A DNA stretch of 15,472 nucleotides from an uncultured Lachnospiraceae bacterium (lineage in GTDB: Bacteria; Bacillota; Clostridia; Lachnospirales; Lachnospiraceae), in contig CABRSG010000019.1 in NCBI GenBank assembly GCA_902473545.1, forward strand, positions 1-15,472. The letters run 5' to 3'. Positions 1 through 6,532 of the stretch are shown piece by piece (positions within the stretch are counted from its first letter, which is position 1; each line of letters begins with the position of its first letter). The position numbers and the translations under genes are program-made. A model generated the notes under the pieces. It did no database searches and was not told the origin of the DNA. It saw only the letters and a list, made by a program, of their open reading frames with translations.

Positions 1-48
<48 letters not shown>

Positions 49-171
49 AAAATTATATTTTCTGCCCATGCAAAATGCAACCCCTTTGATACACTTTTTT
101 TTATTATATCTTCTGGTTGTCACATTCCGGTCACATATAATTTTTTCTCTCTTTTTATTTTGTGATTCAGG

Positions 172-204
172 AAAAAGAAAAAGACATCATTTCTGACGCC
201 TTCT
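172..204 (-). terminator. Rho-independent terminator of the pst operon
   Basis: Read on the minus strand, GGCGTCA (200-194) pairs with TGATGTC (189-183) through a GAAA tetraloop, with two G-U wobbles. A-T pairs extend the stem, and a T-rich tract (182-172) follows immediately. It lies about 45 bases after the pstB stop, so it ends the pst transcript without a phoU gene. Bases 49-171 beyond it show no gene. Confidence 0.8.
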
Positions 205-216
205 TACCATTCTCTA

Positions 217-242
217 TATAACATTTCCGTATAACATTTCCG
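217..242. repeat. 13-bp exact tandem duplication
   Basis: The unit tataacatttccg occurs twice in direct succession (217-229 and 230-242), between the pstB stop and the operon terminator. It lies in the 3' untranslated part of the pst mRNA. No function can be assigned. Confidence 0.85.
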
Positions 243-249
243 TATTTTT

Positions 250-1005
250 TTATCCAAACCTGCCGGTGATATATTCCTCTGTTTTCTTATTTTGCGGTTT
301 TGCAAACATCTCCTTCGTGCCGCCAAATTCCACTAGCTCTCCCAGGAGGAAAAAGGCGCAGCGGTCGGAGACGCGCACTGCCTGCTGCATATTATGTGTA
401 ACCATAATCACGGTGTACTGCGATTTCAGCTCCATCACGAGATCTTCAATCTTTCCGGTGCTGATCGGATCGAGGCTTGCAGTGCTTTCGTCCATCAGAA
501 TAACGCTCGGCTGCACGCTGATCGCGCGGGCAATGCAGAGACGCTGCTGTTGTCCGCCGGACAGCCCAAGAGCGGAGGTTTTCAGACGATCCTTCACTTC
601 CTCCCAGAGCGCCGACGCTTTGAGGGACTGCTCCACAATCTCATCAAGCTTCGCCTTTGAGCGGATGCCGTGCGTTTTCGGACCGTATGCAACGTTCTCG
701 TAAATGCTCATCGGGAAGGGATTCGGCTTCTGGAATACCATGCCGATCTCTTTGCGCAGCTTTGTTACATCTACATCGGGAGCAAAAATATTTTTGCCGT
801 TATAATTCACCTCGCCGGTAATGCGCACATTCCCCACCAGGTCATTCATGCGGTTCAGCGTTTTCAGAAAGGTCGATTTGCCGCAGCCGGACGGTCCGAT
901 CAGCGCCGTAATCTCGTGCTCCGGGATTTCCGCCGTAATTCCTTTCAATACCTGATGATTTCCATACCATAATTTTAAATCTCCGGTTGTTATTATCGGA
1001 TTCAT
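250..1005 (-). CDS. pstB: PstB, phosphate ABC transporter ATPase
   Basis: This is the cytoplasmic ATPase that powers high-affinity phosphate import through PstC-PstA. The protein is 251 residues, the usual PstB length. It shows Walker A GPSGCGKS (37-44), Q-loop Q92 within the PstB-typical FQKPNPFPMSIYENV stretch, signature LSGGQ (148-152), Walker B VILMDE (168-173) and switch H204. The start is the ATG at 1005, because AAGGAGA lies just upstream (1017-1011); the frame is open further upstream but has no better site. The Walker B/D-loop reads DESTASLD where PstB proteins usually have DEPTSALD, a mild deviation that keeps the catalytic Glu. It is last in the operon, 137 bases after pstA, and is followed by a terminator instead of phoU. 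Confidence 0.97.
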   Translation of the reverse strand: MNPIITTGDLKLWYGNHQVLKGITAEIPEHEITALIGPSGCGKSTFLKTLNRMNDLVGNVRITGEVNYNGKNIFAPDVDVTKLRKEIGMVFQKPNPFPMSIYENVAYGPKTHGIRSKAKLDEIVEQSLKASALWEEVKDRLKTSALGLSGGQQQRLCIARAISVQPSVILMDESTASLDPISTGKIEDLVMELKSQYTVIMVTHNMQQAVRVSDRCAFFLLGELVEFGGTKEMFAKPQNKKTEEYITGRFG

Positions 1006-1044
1006 TCTTATCTCCTTCTTGGGCATCGCATTTTTTATATGATG

Positions 1045-1143
1045 CATTCACCTGCACTGTCACATTTTAATATGATTTATGCCACTGCGCTGCATCTTTC
1101 CAGTATGTTGCATCCATCGGCTTTACAGCATTTTAATATGATT
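1045..1143. repeat. Degenerate 33-bp tandem repeat in the pstA-pstB spacer
   Basis: Three consecutive 33-base units (1045-1077, 1078-1110, 1111-1143) fill most of the pstA-pstB gap. Units 1 and 3 agree at about 24 of 33 positions, including an identical 15-base block cattttaatatgatt. Unit 2 matches unit 1 at about 20 positions. A partial fourth unit may start at 1144 inside the pstA 3' end. The period is exactly 11 codons, but no ribosome site or convincing protein is associated with it. It may affect mRNA processing between pstA and pstB, or be a decayed mobile repeat. Confidence 0.75.
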
Positions 1144-1958
1144 CATTTTGCCGGACTGCCCAGGCGTTTCGCGACAAAATTTGACAACATATTAATAAAT
1201 ACCACCAGCACCAGCAGCACGACTGCCGTCGCATAGGATTCTTCCACATGCAATCCCTCGCTGGAGAGGTTGTACATATGGACCGCAAGTGTGCGGCCGG
1301 AATCAAAAACGCTGCCTGCCAGCTCCGCCACCGTTCCGGCGGTGTAGATCAGCGCCGCCGTCTCCCCCACGATCCTGCCGATTGCCAGGATAACGCCTGC
1401 TAAAATGCCGGGAACCGCCGCCGGAAGCACTACCTTAAAAATAGTGCGCAGCTTGCCCGCGCCAAGTCCAAAGCTTGCCTCCCGATAGGAATCCGGCACT
1501 GACTTTAAGGCTTCCTCCGTCGTCCTCATAATGGACGGAAGCACCATGATCGACAGCGTAAAGGCTCCGGCAAGAAGTGAACGCCCCCATTTCAATGCCG
1601 TTACAAAAAACAGCATACCAAACAGTCCATACACGATAGAGGGGATTCCCGACAGCGTTTCCGTGGTCAGCCGGATCACGTCTATGAACGGATTTCCTCT
1701 TTTTGCGTATTCTACAAGAAAAATCGCGGAAAAGATGCCAAGCGGGACCGCGATCACAAGCGCCAGCGCTGTCATATAAACCGTGTTGATGATTGCCGGA
1801 AGCATCGACACATTTTCCGAGGTGTATTTCCAGGCAAAAAGCGACGGCTTCAGATTCGGAATGCCCTTTATTAATATGTAAGCTATCAAAAACAGAAGTA
1901 CCGTAAATGTAATTCCCGCCGACAGCATCACAAAAAATTTCTGTATCTTACTCTTCAT
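1143..1958 (-). CDS. pstA: PstA, phosphate ABC transporter permease
   Basis: This is one of the two membrane subunits forming the phosphate channel. It has 271 residues with about six hydrophobic segments, the first at roughly 9-30. Family signatures are TETLSGIPSIVYGLFG (99-114), the EAA loop that docks on PstB (about 149-176) and GRIVGET (194-200), the conserved Arg/Glu region of Pst permeases. The ATG at 1958 is supported by AGGAGA about six bases upstream. That ribosome site overlaps the pstC TAG stop (1970-1968), so the two genes are translationally coupled. Length and domains are complete. Confidence 0.96.
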   Translation of the reverse strand: MKSKIQKFFVMLSAGITFTVLLFLIAYILIKGIPNLKPSLFAWKYTSENVSMLPAIINTVYMTALALVIAVPLGIFSAIFLVEYAKRGNPFIDVIRLTTETLSGIPSIVYGLFGMLFFVTALKWGRSLLAGAFTLSIMVLPSIMRTTEEALKSVPDSYREASFGLGAGKLRTIFKVVLPAAVPGILAGVILAIGRIVGETAALIYTAGTVAELAGSVFDSGRTLAVHMYNLSSEGLHVEESYATAVVLLVLVVFINMLSNFVAKRLGSPAK

Positions 1959-1967
1959 TATCTTCTC

Positions 1968-2831
1968 CTAATCCGCTGCCTTCCGATTTAAAAACGCCAC
2001 CGCAAAATTGATAATCAGTATGAATACGAAAAGCACCACTGCCGTGGCAATCAGCGCCTCCCGATGAAGGTCGGCAGCATAGCCCATCTCCAACACAATG
2101 TTTGTCGTCAATGTGCGGACGCCCTGAAGAAGTCCCTTGGGCATACGCGGCTGATTTCCCGCGATCATCATGACCGCCATCGTCTCACCGACCGCGCGTC
2201 CGATTCCAAGCACGACCGCTGCGATCACGCCCGACTTCGCCGCCGGCAGCATTACAGAAAAAATACTTCTCTCTTTTGTAGCGCCCAGCGCCAGCGCACC
2301 CTCATAATAGCTGCGAGGCACCGCCCGGAGCGCCGCTTCGCTCACACCGATAATGGTCGGAAGAATCATCACACCAAGCAGAATCGACGCCGTCAGAATA
2401 CTCATTCCATCTGTTTCCGTTGGAAACAATGCACGAATTGCCGGAACCAGCACCACCAAACCAAAGAAGCCATATACGATGGAGGGGATTCCCGCCAAAA
2501 GTTCCGTCGCCATTTTCAGCGGTTTGTAAATCTTCTTCGGACAATACTCCGCCATAAAGATCGCCGTCAGGATGCCGATCGGTACGCCAATGATTACCGC
2601 ACCTGCCGTCACACAGACGCTGCCGAGGATCATCGGCAGAATACCGTAAATGTTGTTGCCCGGCTTCCAGGTCTGCCCTGTCAGAAAATCAAACACTCCG
2701 ATTTTTGCCATCGCCGGAATGCCGTTTGCAAACAGGAAAATACAGATCAGCGCCACCGCCAGAATGGAGGTGCAGGCGGCTATGAAGAACACCGCCTGCA
2801 TAATTTTTTCTTTCAGTAAGCCTTGTTTCAT
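1968..2831 (-). CDS. pstC: PstC, phosphate ABC transporter permease
   Basis: This is the partner of PstA in the membrane channel of the high-affinity phosphate importer. The protein is 287 residues with about six membrane segments, the first at about 14-36. It carries TELLAGIPSIVYGFFG (109-124), an EAA loop (about 165-191) and GRAVGET (211-217). The chosen start is the ATG at 2831. The upstream GGAG is embedded in the last codons and stop of pstS, and the ATG follows the pstS TAA by two bases. The frame could extend eight codons upstream into pstS, but nothing supports that. Confidence 0.96.
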   Translation of the reverse strand: MKQGLLKEKIMQAVFFIAACTSILAVALICIFLFANGIPAMAKIGVFDFLTGQTWKPGNNIYGILPMILGSVCVTAGAVIIGVPIGILTAIFMAEYCPKKIYKPLKMATELLAGIPSIVYGFFGLVVLVPAIRALFPTETDGMSILTASILLGVMILPTIIGVSEAALRAVPRSYYEGALALGATKERSIFSVMLPAAKSGVIAAVVLGIGRAVGETMAVMMIAGNQPRMPKGLLQGVRTLTTNIVLEMGYAADLHREALIATAVVLFVFILIINFAVAFLNRKAAD

Positions 2832-2833
2832 AA

Positions 2834-3700
2834 TTACTCCAGTACGTCGCCCCATACTGTTGTCTCGCCTATGTAGATGCTCTTTACCTGCTCAGAGGTC
2901 AGCTCTTCAATCGGATTTTCATTATTGACGATCACTGCAATACCATCCTGTGCAATGACAGTCGGCGTCAGACCTGCTTCCAGCTCGCTGTCCTTCAATT
3001 CTCTTGACGCCATGCCGATATCGCAAATGCCGTCGATCGTGTCGGTCATGCCTGTGGTTGAATCACTTGTCTGTATTTCAATCTCCGCATTTGTATTTAC
3101 TGCCTCATAAGCTTCTTTCAGCTTCTCCATTACCGGCGTTACGGAAGAGGAACCGGAAACAACCACCTTGCCCTCTGCGCCTGTGGAGGTATAATCTGTC
3201 ACGTCATCGATCGTGATGTAGCCGTTGTCCCCAATAACTGCCTGTCCCTCTGTGCTCATAATGTAGTTAATGAAATCCTGTGCCGCCTCGCTCACATCAC
3301 CTTTCGTTGCAATGTTGAACGGTCTGCAAACCTTATACTCTCCGGCCTTGATGTTCTCTACCGTTGGCTCTGCGCCGTCGATCTTTACTGCTTTTACAGT
3401 GTCATTCAGAGAACCGAGAGAGATGTAGCCGATTGCGTAAGTGTTTCCTGCTACGGTGGACATCATAACCGCGGTATTGTTCGTAACACTCGCATCCACG
3501 GTGGTATTATCAACCTTCTCGCCTGCATCGTTCTTTTCCTCTACGCCGAACAGCTCGATAAATGCCCCTCTTGTGCCGGAACCGTCCTCACGGGAAATTA
3601 CGGAAATATTTGCCTCGCTGATATCTGCTGCCATTACCGGAGCTGCTGCCAGAGCCGCCGCCATGCCTGCCGCTAAAATTGTACCTGTCATCTTTCTCAT
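2834..3700 (-). CDS. pstS: Phosphate-binding protein PstS with circularly permuted domain order
   Basis: This is the extracellular receptor that hands phosphate to PstC-PstA. It has 288 residues, with a signal peptide (1-24, cleavage probably VMA|AD) but no lipobox Cys, unlike most Gram-positive PstS lipoproteins. The order of conserved blocks is inverted. SREDGSGTRG (36-45), normally in the second half of PstS, comes first, followed by AIGYISLGS (89-97) and a C-lobe-like stretch to about 160. A short linker then leads to VSGSSSVTP (181-189), TTGM (215-218), DIGMASREL (227-235), DGIAVIVN (252-259) and IYIGETTVWGDV (275-286), which normally form the N-terminal half. The stop follows where SREDGSGT would be expected. 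All blocks are in one open frame, so this is not a frameshift. The start has GAGGAG nine bases upstream. The gene is first in pstSCAB, behind Pho-box-like repeats. The family assignment is secure; the permutation is read from block order. Confidence 0.95.
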   Translation of the reverse strand: MRKMTGTILAAGMAAALAAAPVMAADISEANISVISREDGSGTRGAFIELFGVEEKNDAGEKVDNTTVDASVTNNTAVMMSTVAGNTYAIGYISLGSLNDTVKAVKIDGAEPTVENIKAGEYKVCRPFNIATKGDVSEAAQDFINYIMSTEGQAVIGDNGYITIDDVTDYTSTGAEGKVVVSGSSSVTPVMEKLKEAYEAVNTNAEIEIQTSDSTTGMTDTIDGICDIGMASRELKDSELEAGLTPTVIAQDGIAVIVNNENPIEELTSEQVKSIYIGETTVWGDVLE

Positions 3701-3741
3701 TGTTTTCTTCTCCTCATCTTATTCACGAAATTTTGTTTTCC

Positions 3742-3765
3742 CAGGGCTGCTTCTCTTTCGCCCTG
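3742..3765 (-). other. Small hairpin in the pstS 5' untranslated region
   Basis: Six-base inverted repeat cagggc (3742-3747) / gccctg (3760-3765) with a 12-base loop, between the predicted pstS -10 box and its ribosome site. It lacks a T-tract, so it is not an obvious terminator. It may only stabilise the leader. Confidence 0.4.
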
Positions 3766-3767
3766 CA

Positions 3768-3851
3768 CGTATAGATTAACAGGTTAATGTAAAGTTGGTT
3801 ATCATAGAAATGTAAAATAGGGGTAAGATTCTTGTGAAGTATCGAAGTAAA
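3768..3851 (-). promoter_or_regulatory. pstS promoter with PhoP-box-like direct repeats
   Basis: On the minus strand a series of TT(A/C/T)ACA-like hexamers lies upstream of pstS: TTTACT (3851-3846), TTCACA (3838-3833), CTTACC (3827-3822), TTTACA (3816-3811) and TTTACA (3793-3788). The three central ones start exactly 11 bases apart, the spacing of Firmicutes PhoP boxes (hexamer plus five bases). A -10-like TATACG (3773-3768) follows. The arrangement fits phosphate-starvation activation by PhoP/PhoB, as expected for pst. The motif match is seen directly; binding is inferred from the family pattern. Confidence 0.65.
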
Positions 3852-3899
3852 GTATTAAAGAAATGCATTGAAGTGGATTATGAAAGCAGATCCTTAAAC

Positions 3900-3946
3900 A
3901 GGAATTCAAGAGATCTGTCCTGCCACAGACGATCCCTTGAATTCCT
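3900..3946 (-). terminator. Hairpin terminator after the Cthe_2159-like gene
   Basis: A 47-base near-perfect hairpin lies 10 bases past the stop of the upstream minus-strand gene. The outer arms aggaattcaag (3900-3910) and cttgaattcct (3936-3946) are exact complements. After one A-C mismatch, gatc/gatc and gtc/gac continue the stem to an 8-base loop. The T-tract on the minus strand is short (TGTTTAA), so termination may be partial. It separates the polymerase-domain operon from the pst promoter. Confidence 0.65.
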
Positions 3947-3956
3947 TTATAAAATA

Positions 3957-5846
3957 TTATAATTCTATCTTAACTTCCTGCTCTCCGGCAGTCAGAATGT
4001 ATGTATTTCCCGCTTCCAGCTCCGGCGACGTGATAACCACAGACTGGTATTCTTTCCCGCACCGCCAGGCTACAATTTCATCGCCGTCACTGGTTTTCAG
4101 AGAGACAATGCTCTCCGCCGGGATACTCTCTGAAAAATTATACAGGAAGTTTCCCTGCGCAGAATCCTGTGAAAATCCCTGCGCCATTTGGCTGCTGCCT
4201 GCTGCAACCACCGTTCCGCCGGTCGCTTCCGCCGTCAGACCATAATCCAGCGCGCTGTCAGCGCCGCTTGTCGGTCCTGCAACCAGCACGGTACCGCCTT
4301 CCATATAGAAATAGCCATTCGAATCCAGACCATCACCGTTTGCATCCACCTTGATATTTCCACCGCAGATACGAAGATATGCCTCACTGTCAGAATCCAT
4401 ACCGCCATGTCCCATGCCTTTGCCTTCCTGCCACTGCTGCATTCCGTCCTGCATTTCACGACGCATACCGCCGCCCCGCATCGGCATTTCATTCATTTCT
4501 GAAGTCTGCTGTATTTCATTGTCCGCCGCCGTTTCCGTGGCTTCTCCATTTTCCGGCATTTCTGCACCCTGCGGCATCTCTCCGTTTTCCGGCATTTCTG
4601 CACCCTGCGGCATCTCTCCGTTTTCCGCCATTTCTGTACCTTCCGGCGGCTGCGGCATCTCTCCGCTTTCCGCCATTTCTGTACCTTCCGGCGGCTGCAT
4701 ATTGCCGCGGTCTTCTTGCCGGAATTGCTTCATAAATGCTTCCTCTTCCTGCGATTCTGTTCCGCCGGATGCGTTCATTCCATCGTCAGAAGCCGTCACA
4801 TCCAGCGTTCCTCCAAAAATAGTGATCCGATGTCCTTCCAGTCCTTCATAGCTCTGCGGTATGCTGACAGTTCCATTATAAATCACAAGATCCTTGTCAC
4901 TGTGTATTCCGTCATCCTGCACGGTAAGCTCCAGCTCGCCGCCGGTGATGACAATACTTCCAGTCGCATTCATGCCGTCTTCCGCTGCTGTTGCAGTGAT
5001 TGTCCCGCCTTCCAGATAAATATTTCCCTGCTGGGTATCGTCCTCATTCTTCGCTTTGATCGCGTGCTGATTCGCCTCCAGGCTGATCGTACCGTCGGCA
5101 ATCTTTACCGCATCCTTCCCTGCAAGACAATTTTCCACCGCTGTCACATTTAAATTTCCTCCGGTAATTACAAGATCATCCTTTGACACAATTCCGTGTT
5201 TATAGTTTCCACTTATCGTCAGACTGCCTGATCCCTGGATCGTCAGATCCGCCTTGCTGAAAATCGCTCCGTCCGCGTCGGCGTGTTCGTCGTTAGATGT
5301 GGCCGTGTCCTCCACGACCATCTGTCCGCCGTCGCTCACCACGTTTTCCGAACCATCGGCGAGCGTCAAAAATACCTTGTCGGCAGACTTTATCCAGATT
5401 GCCGCCTGGTTTTCGCAGTGGATATCCACATTATTCAGCACAAGCTGCACTTTTGCGGTGTCTTCCGTATCCACAATAATCTGTCCGTCAGACAGCGTGC
5501 CGGAAAGAAGATATACCCCTTCCTCTGTAAATGTTACAACATGTTCTTCCTGTGAAAACGTAATTCCATTGGAAGAAGCATTTTCCTTTTCCGTTAAAGC
5601 CTCACCGTCCACCAGAACTTCTTCATCAGAAAGCTCCACCTCTGCGTATTTTTTATAGCTGGCATCCTTGTCTCTGTCCGTAAAAGAAATATCCACGACA
5701 GATTCTGTAAGCGCAAGCTCCTCCCCCTCGCAGGTTTCCGGAACCGCCGTAAAGCCGTCCTCCTCCAGTGCCGCATATGCCGGAATCTGCAGGATCATCG
5801 ACACTGCCATGGAAAGCGCCGTCACATATGTAATATATTTCTTCAT
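3957..5846 (-). CDS. Secreted Cthe_2159-family (DUF4353) beta-helix carbohydrate-binding protein
   Basis: 629-residue exported protein with a signal peptide (1-25, ending AYA). There is no lipobox, membrane anchor or LPXTG motif. The body consists of short beta-helix rungs of the type 'gsitItGGtl.vta.dDGi...', for example KADLTIQGSGSLTISG, VITGGNLNVTA and DLVIYNGTVSI. These are diagnostic of the family named after Clostridium thermocellum Cthe_2159, described as a polysaccharide-binding parallel beta-helix. The rungs are interrupted around residues 365-470 by a Met/Pro/Glu/Gly-rich low-complexity stretch with DNA-level repeats; helix rungs resume afterwards. The start ATG at 5846 overlaps the upstream stop (ATGA) and has GAGGAGG four bases upstream; an upstream in-frame extension is unlikely. 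It is last in an operon with a VTC-domain protein and a DUF4956 protein, a recurrent bacterial association. The ligand here is unknown. Confidence 0.88.
   Translation of the reverse strand: MKKYITYVTALSMAVSMILQIPAYAALEEDGFTAVPETCEGEELALTESVVDISFTDRDKDASYKKYAEVELSDEEVLVDGEALTEKENASSNGITFSQEEHVVTFTEEGVYLLSGTLSDGQIIVDTEDTAKVQLVLNNVDIHCENQAAIWIKSADKVFLTLADGSENVVSDGGQMVVEDTATSNDEHADADGAIFSKADLTIQGSGSLTISGNYKHGIVSKDDLVITGGNLNVTAVENCLAGKDAVKIADGTISLEANQHAIKAKNEDDTQQGNIYLEGGTITATAAEDGMNATGSIVITGGELELTVQDDGIHSDKDLVIYNGTVSIPQSYEGLEGHRITIFGGTLDVTASDDGMNASGGTESQEEEAFMKQFRQEDRGNMQPPEGTEMAESGEMPQPPEGTEMAENGEMPQGAEMPENGEMPQGAEMPENGEATETAADNEIQQTSEMNEMPMRGGGMRREMQDGMQQWQEGKGMGHGGMDSDSEAYLRICGGNIKVDANGDGLDSNGYFYMEGGTVLVAGPTSGADSALDYGLTAEATGGTVVAAGSSQMAQGFSQDSAQGNFLYNFSESIPAESIVSLKTSDGDEIVAWRCGKEYQSVVITSPELEAGNTYILTAGEQEVKIEL
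4551..4698. repeat. Intragenic tandem repeats (36-bp x2, 45-bp x1.7)
   Basis: Two exact 36-base copies (4551-4586, 4587-4622) encode PENGEMPQGAEM-type units. They are followed by a 45-base unit (4623-4667) and a 31-base partial copy of it (4668-4698) encoding PPEGTEMAENGEMPQ-type units. The 36- and 45-base units share most of their sequence and differ by a three-codon insertion. They form the flexible low-complexity segment of the Cthe_2159-like protein and probably vary in copy number between strains. Confidence 0.9.
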
Positions 5847-6532
5847 AGTACCTCCTCTATTCCCATTGACGCACTGCTGCACAGTATTTCCAGATTGCCA
5901 TTTCGACAGCGAAGCTCATCAATCATTTTCTTTTCCTGGTTTACATCCTTCAAAACAATTTCATATTCCAGTTTAAACAGACTTCCCAGATTGCTTGTTT
6001 TTACCTGGCACAACCGCCATTTCTTTGTATATTTTTCGAACAGATCGTCAAATACTTCCGTGTAATCCAGCGATTCCGGTATCGTGATCCGCAGCAGCTT
6101 CTTGTCCTCCTTCATCTCTCCGAAGGAGCTTTTCTGCAGAACGATGCTTACAAGTCCAAGCAGCGCAACCACTGCGACGCCGATTCCAAGATATCCCATC
6201 CCCGCTGCCAGACCGGCTGCCATTGCAAAAAAGATACTGCTTATGTCCTTTGAGCTTCCCGGAATAGAACGGAAACGGACCAAAGAAAATGCACCCATCA
6301 CTGCAACACCGGTCCCAAGGTTTCCATTAACCAGCGTGATCATCACCTGCACCAGCGCGGGCAGCATAACAAGCGTAACCACGAAATTTTTCCGATAACT
6401 TCCCTGGTACATGTAAATACAGGCCACTGCCATGCCAAGTATCAGCGATACCAGAAAACACGCCAGAAAACTCCCTGCTGAAAATGAAATTGTACCATTT
6501 TTAATTAATACTGAATCAAATAGCTGTTCCAC
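5843..6532 (-). CDS. DUF4956 integral membrane protein
   Basis: 229-residue membrane protein of the DUF4956 family. Hydrophobic segments lie at about 19-41, 49-69, 72-86, 98-114 and 116-133. The conserved loop motif GAFSLVRFR (80-88) is followed by a soluble C-terminal domain (about 146-225). That domain has alternating strands and helices and is probably cytosolic. Translation starts at GTG (6532-6530), supported by AGGGAGG nine bases upstream. The site lies inside the end of the VTC-domain gene, so the two reading frames overlap by 17 bases. The stop overlaps the next gene's ATG. DUF4956 genes commonly sit beside bacterial VTC-domain genes. By analogy with the yeast VTC complex, it could be the membrane partner for polymer translocation, but that is inference. 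Confidence 0.85.
   Translation of the reverse strand: MEQLFDSVLIKNGTISFSAGSFLACFLVSLILGMAVACIYMYQGSYRKNFVVTLVMLPALVQVMITLVNGNLGTGVAVMGAFSLVRFRSIPGSSKDISSIFFAMAAGLAAGMGYLGIGVAVVALLGLVSIVLQKSSFGEMKEDKKLLRITIPESLDYTEVFDDLFEKYTKKWRLCQVKTSNLGSLFKLEYEIVLKDVNQEKKMIDELRCRNGNLEILCSSASMGIEEVL

Noticed and set aside
1045..1143. CRISPR array
   Set aside because: The repeats are directly adjacent, without spacers, and are degenerate. No cas genes are present.
1039..1236. 65-codon plus-strand open frame over the 33-bp repeats, giving an 11-residue periodic peptide
   Set aside because: No ribosome site is present, the second half is antisense to pstA, and the periodicity is explained by the DNA repeat.
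2064..2819. 251-codon plus-strand open frame
   Set aside because: It is antisense to pstC, rich in Arg/His/Gln, and has no ribosome site or recognisable domain. It is a shadow of the conserved minus-strand gene.
2834..3700. pstS as two broken halves or a frameshifted tandem duplicate
   Set aside because: Both halves are in one uninterrupted frame with a single signal peptide and stop, and the flanks contain no further PstS sequence. Permutation fits better.
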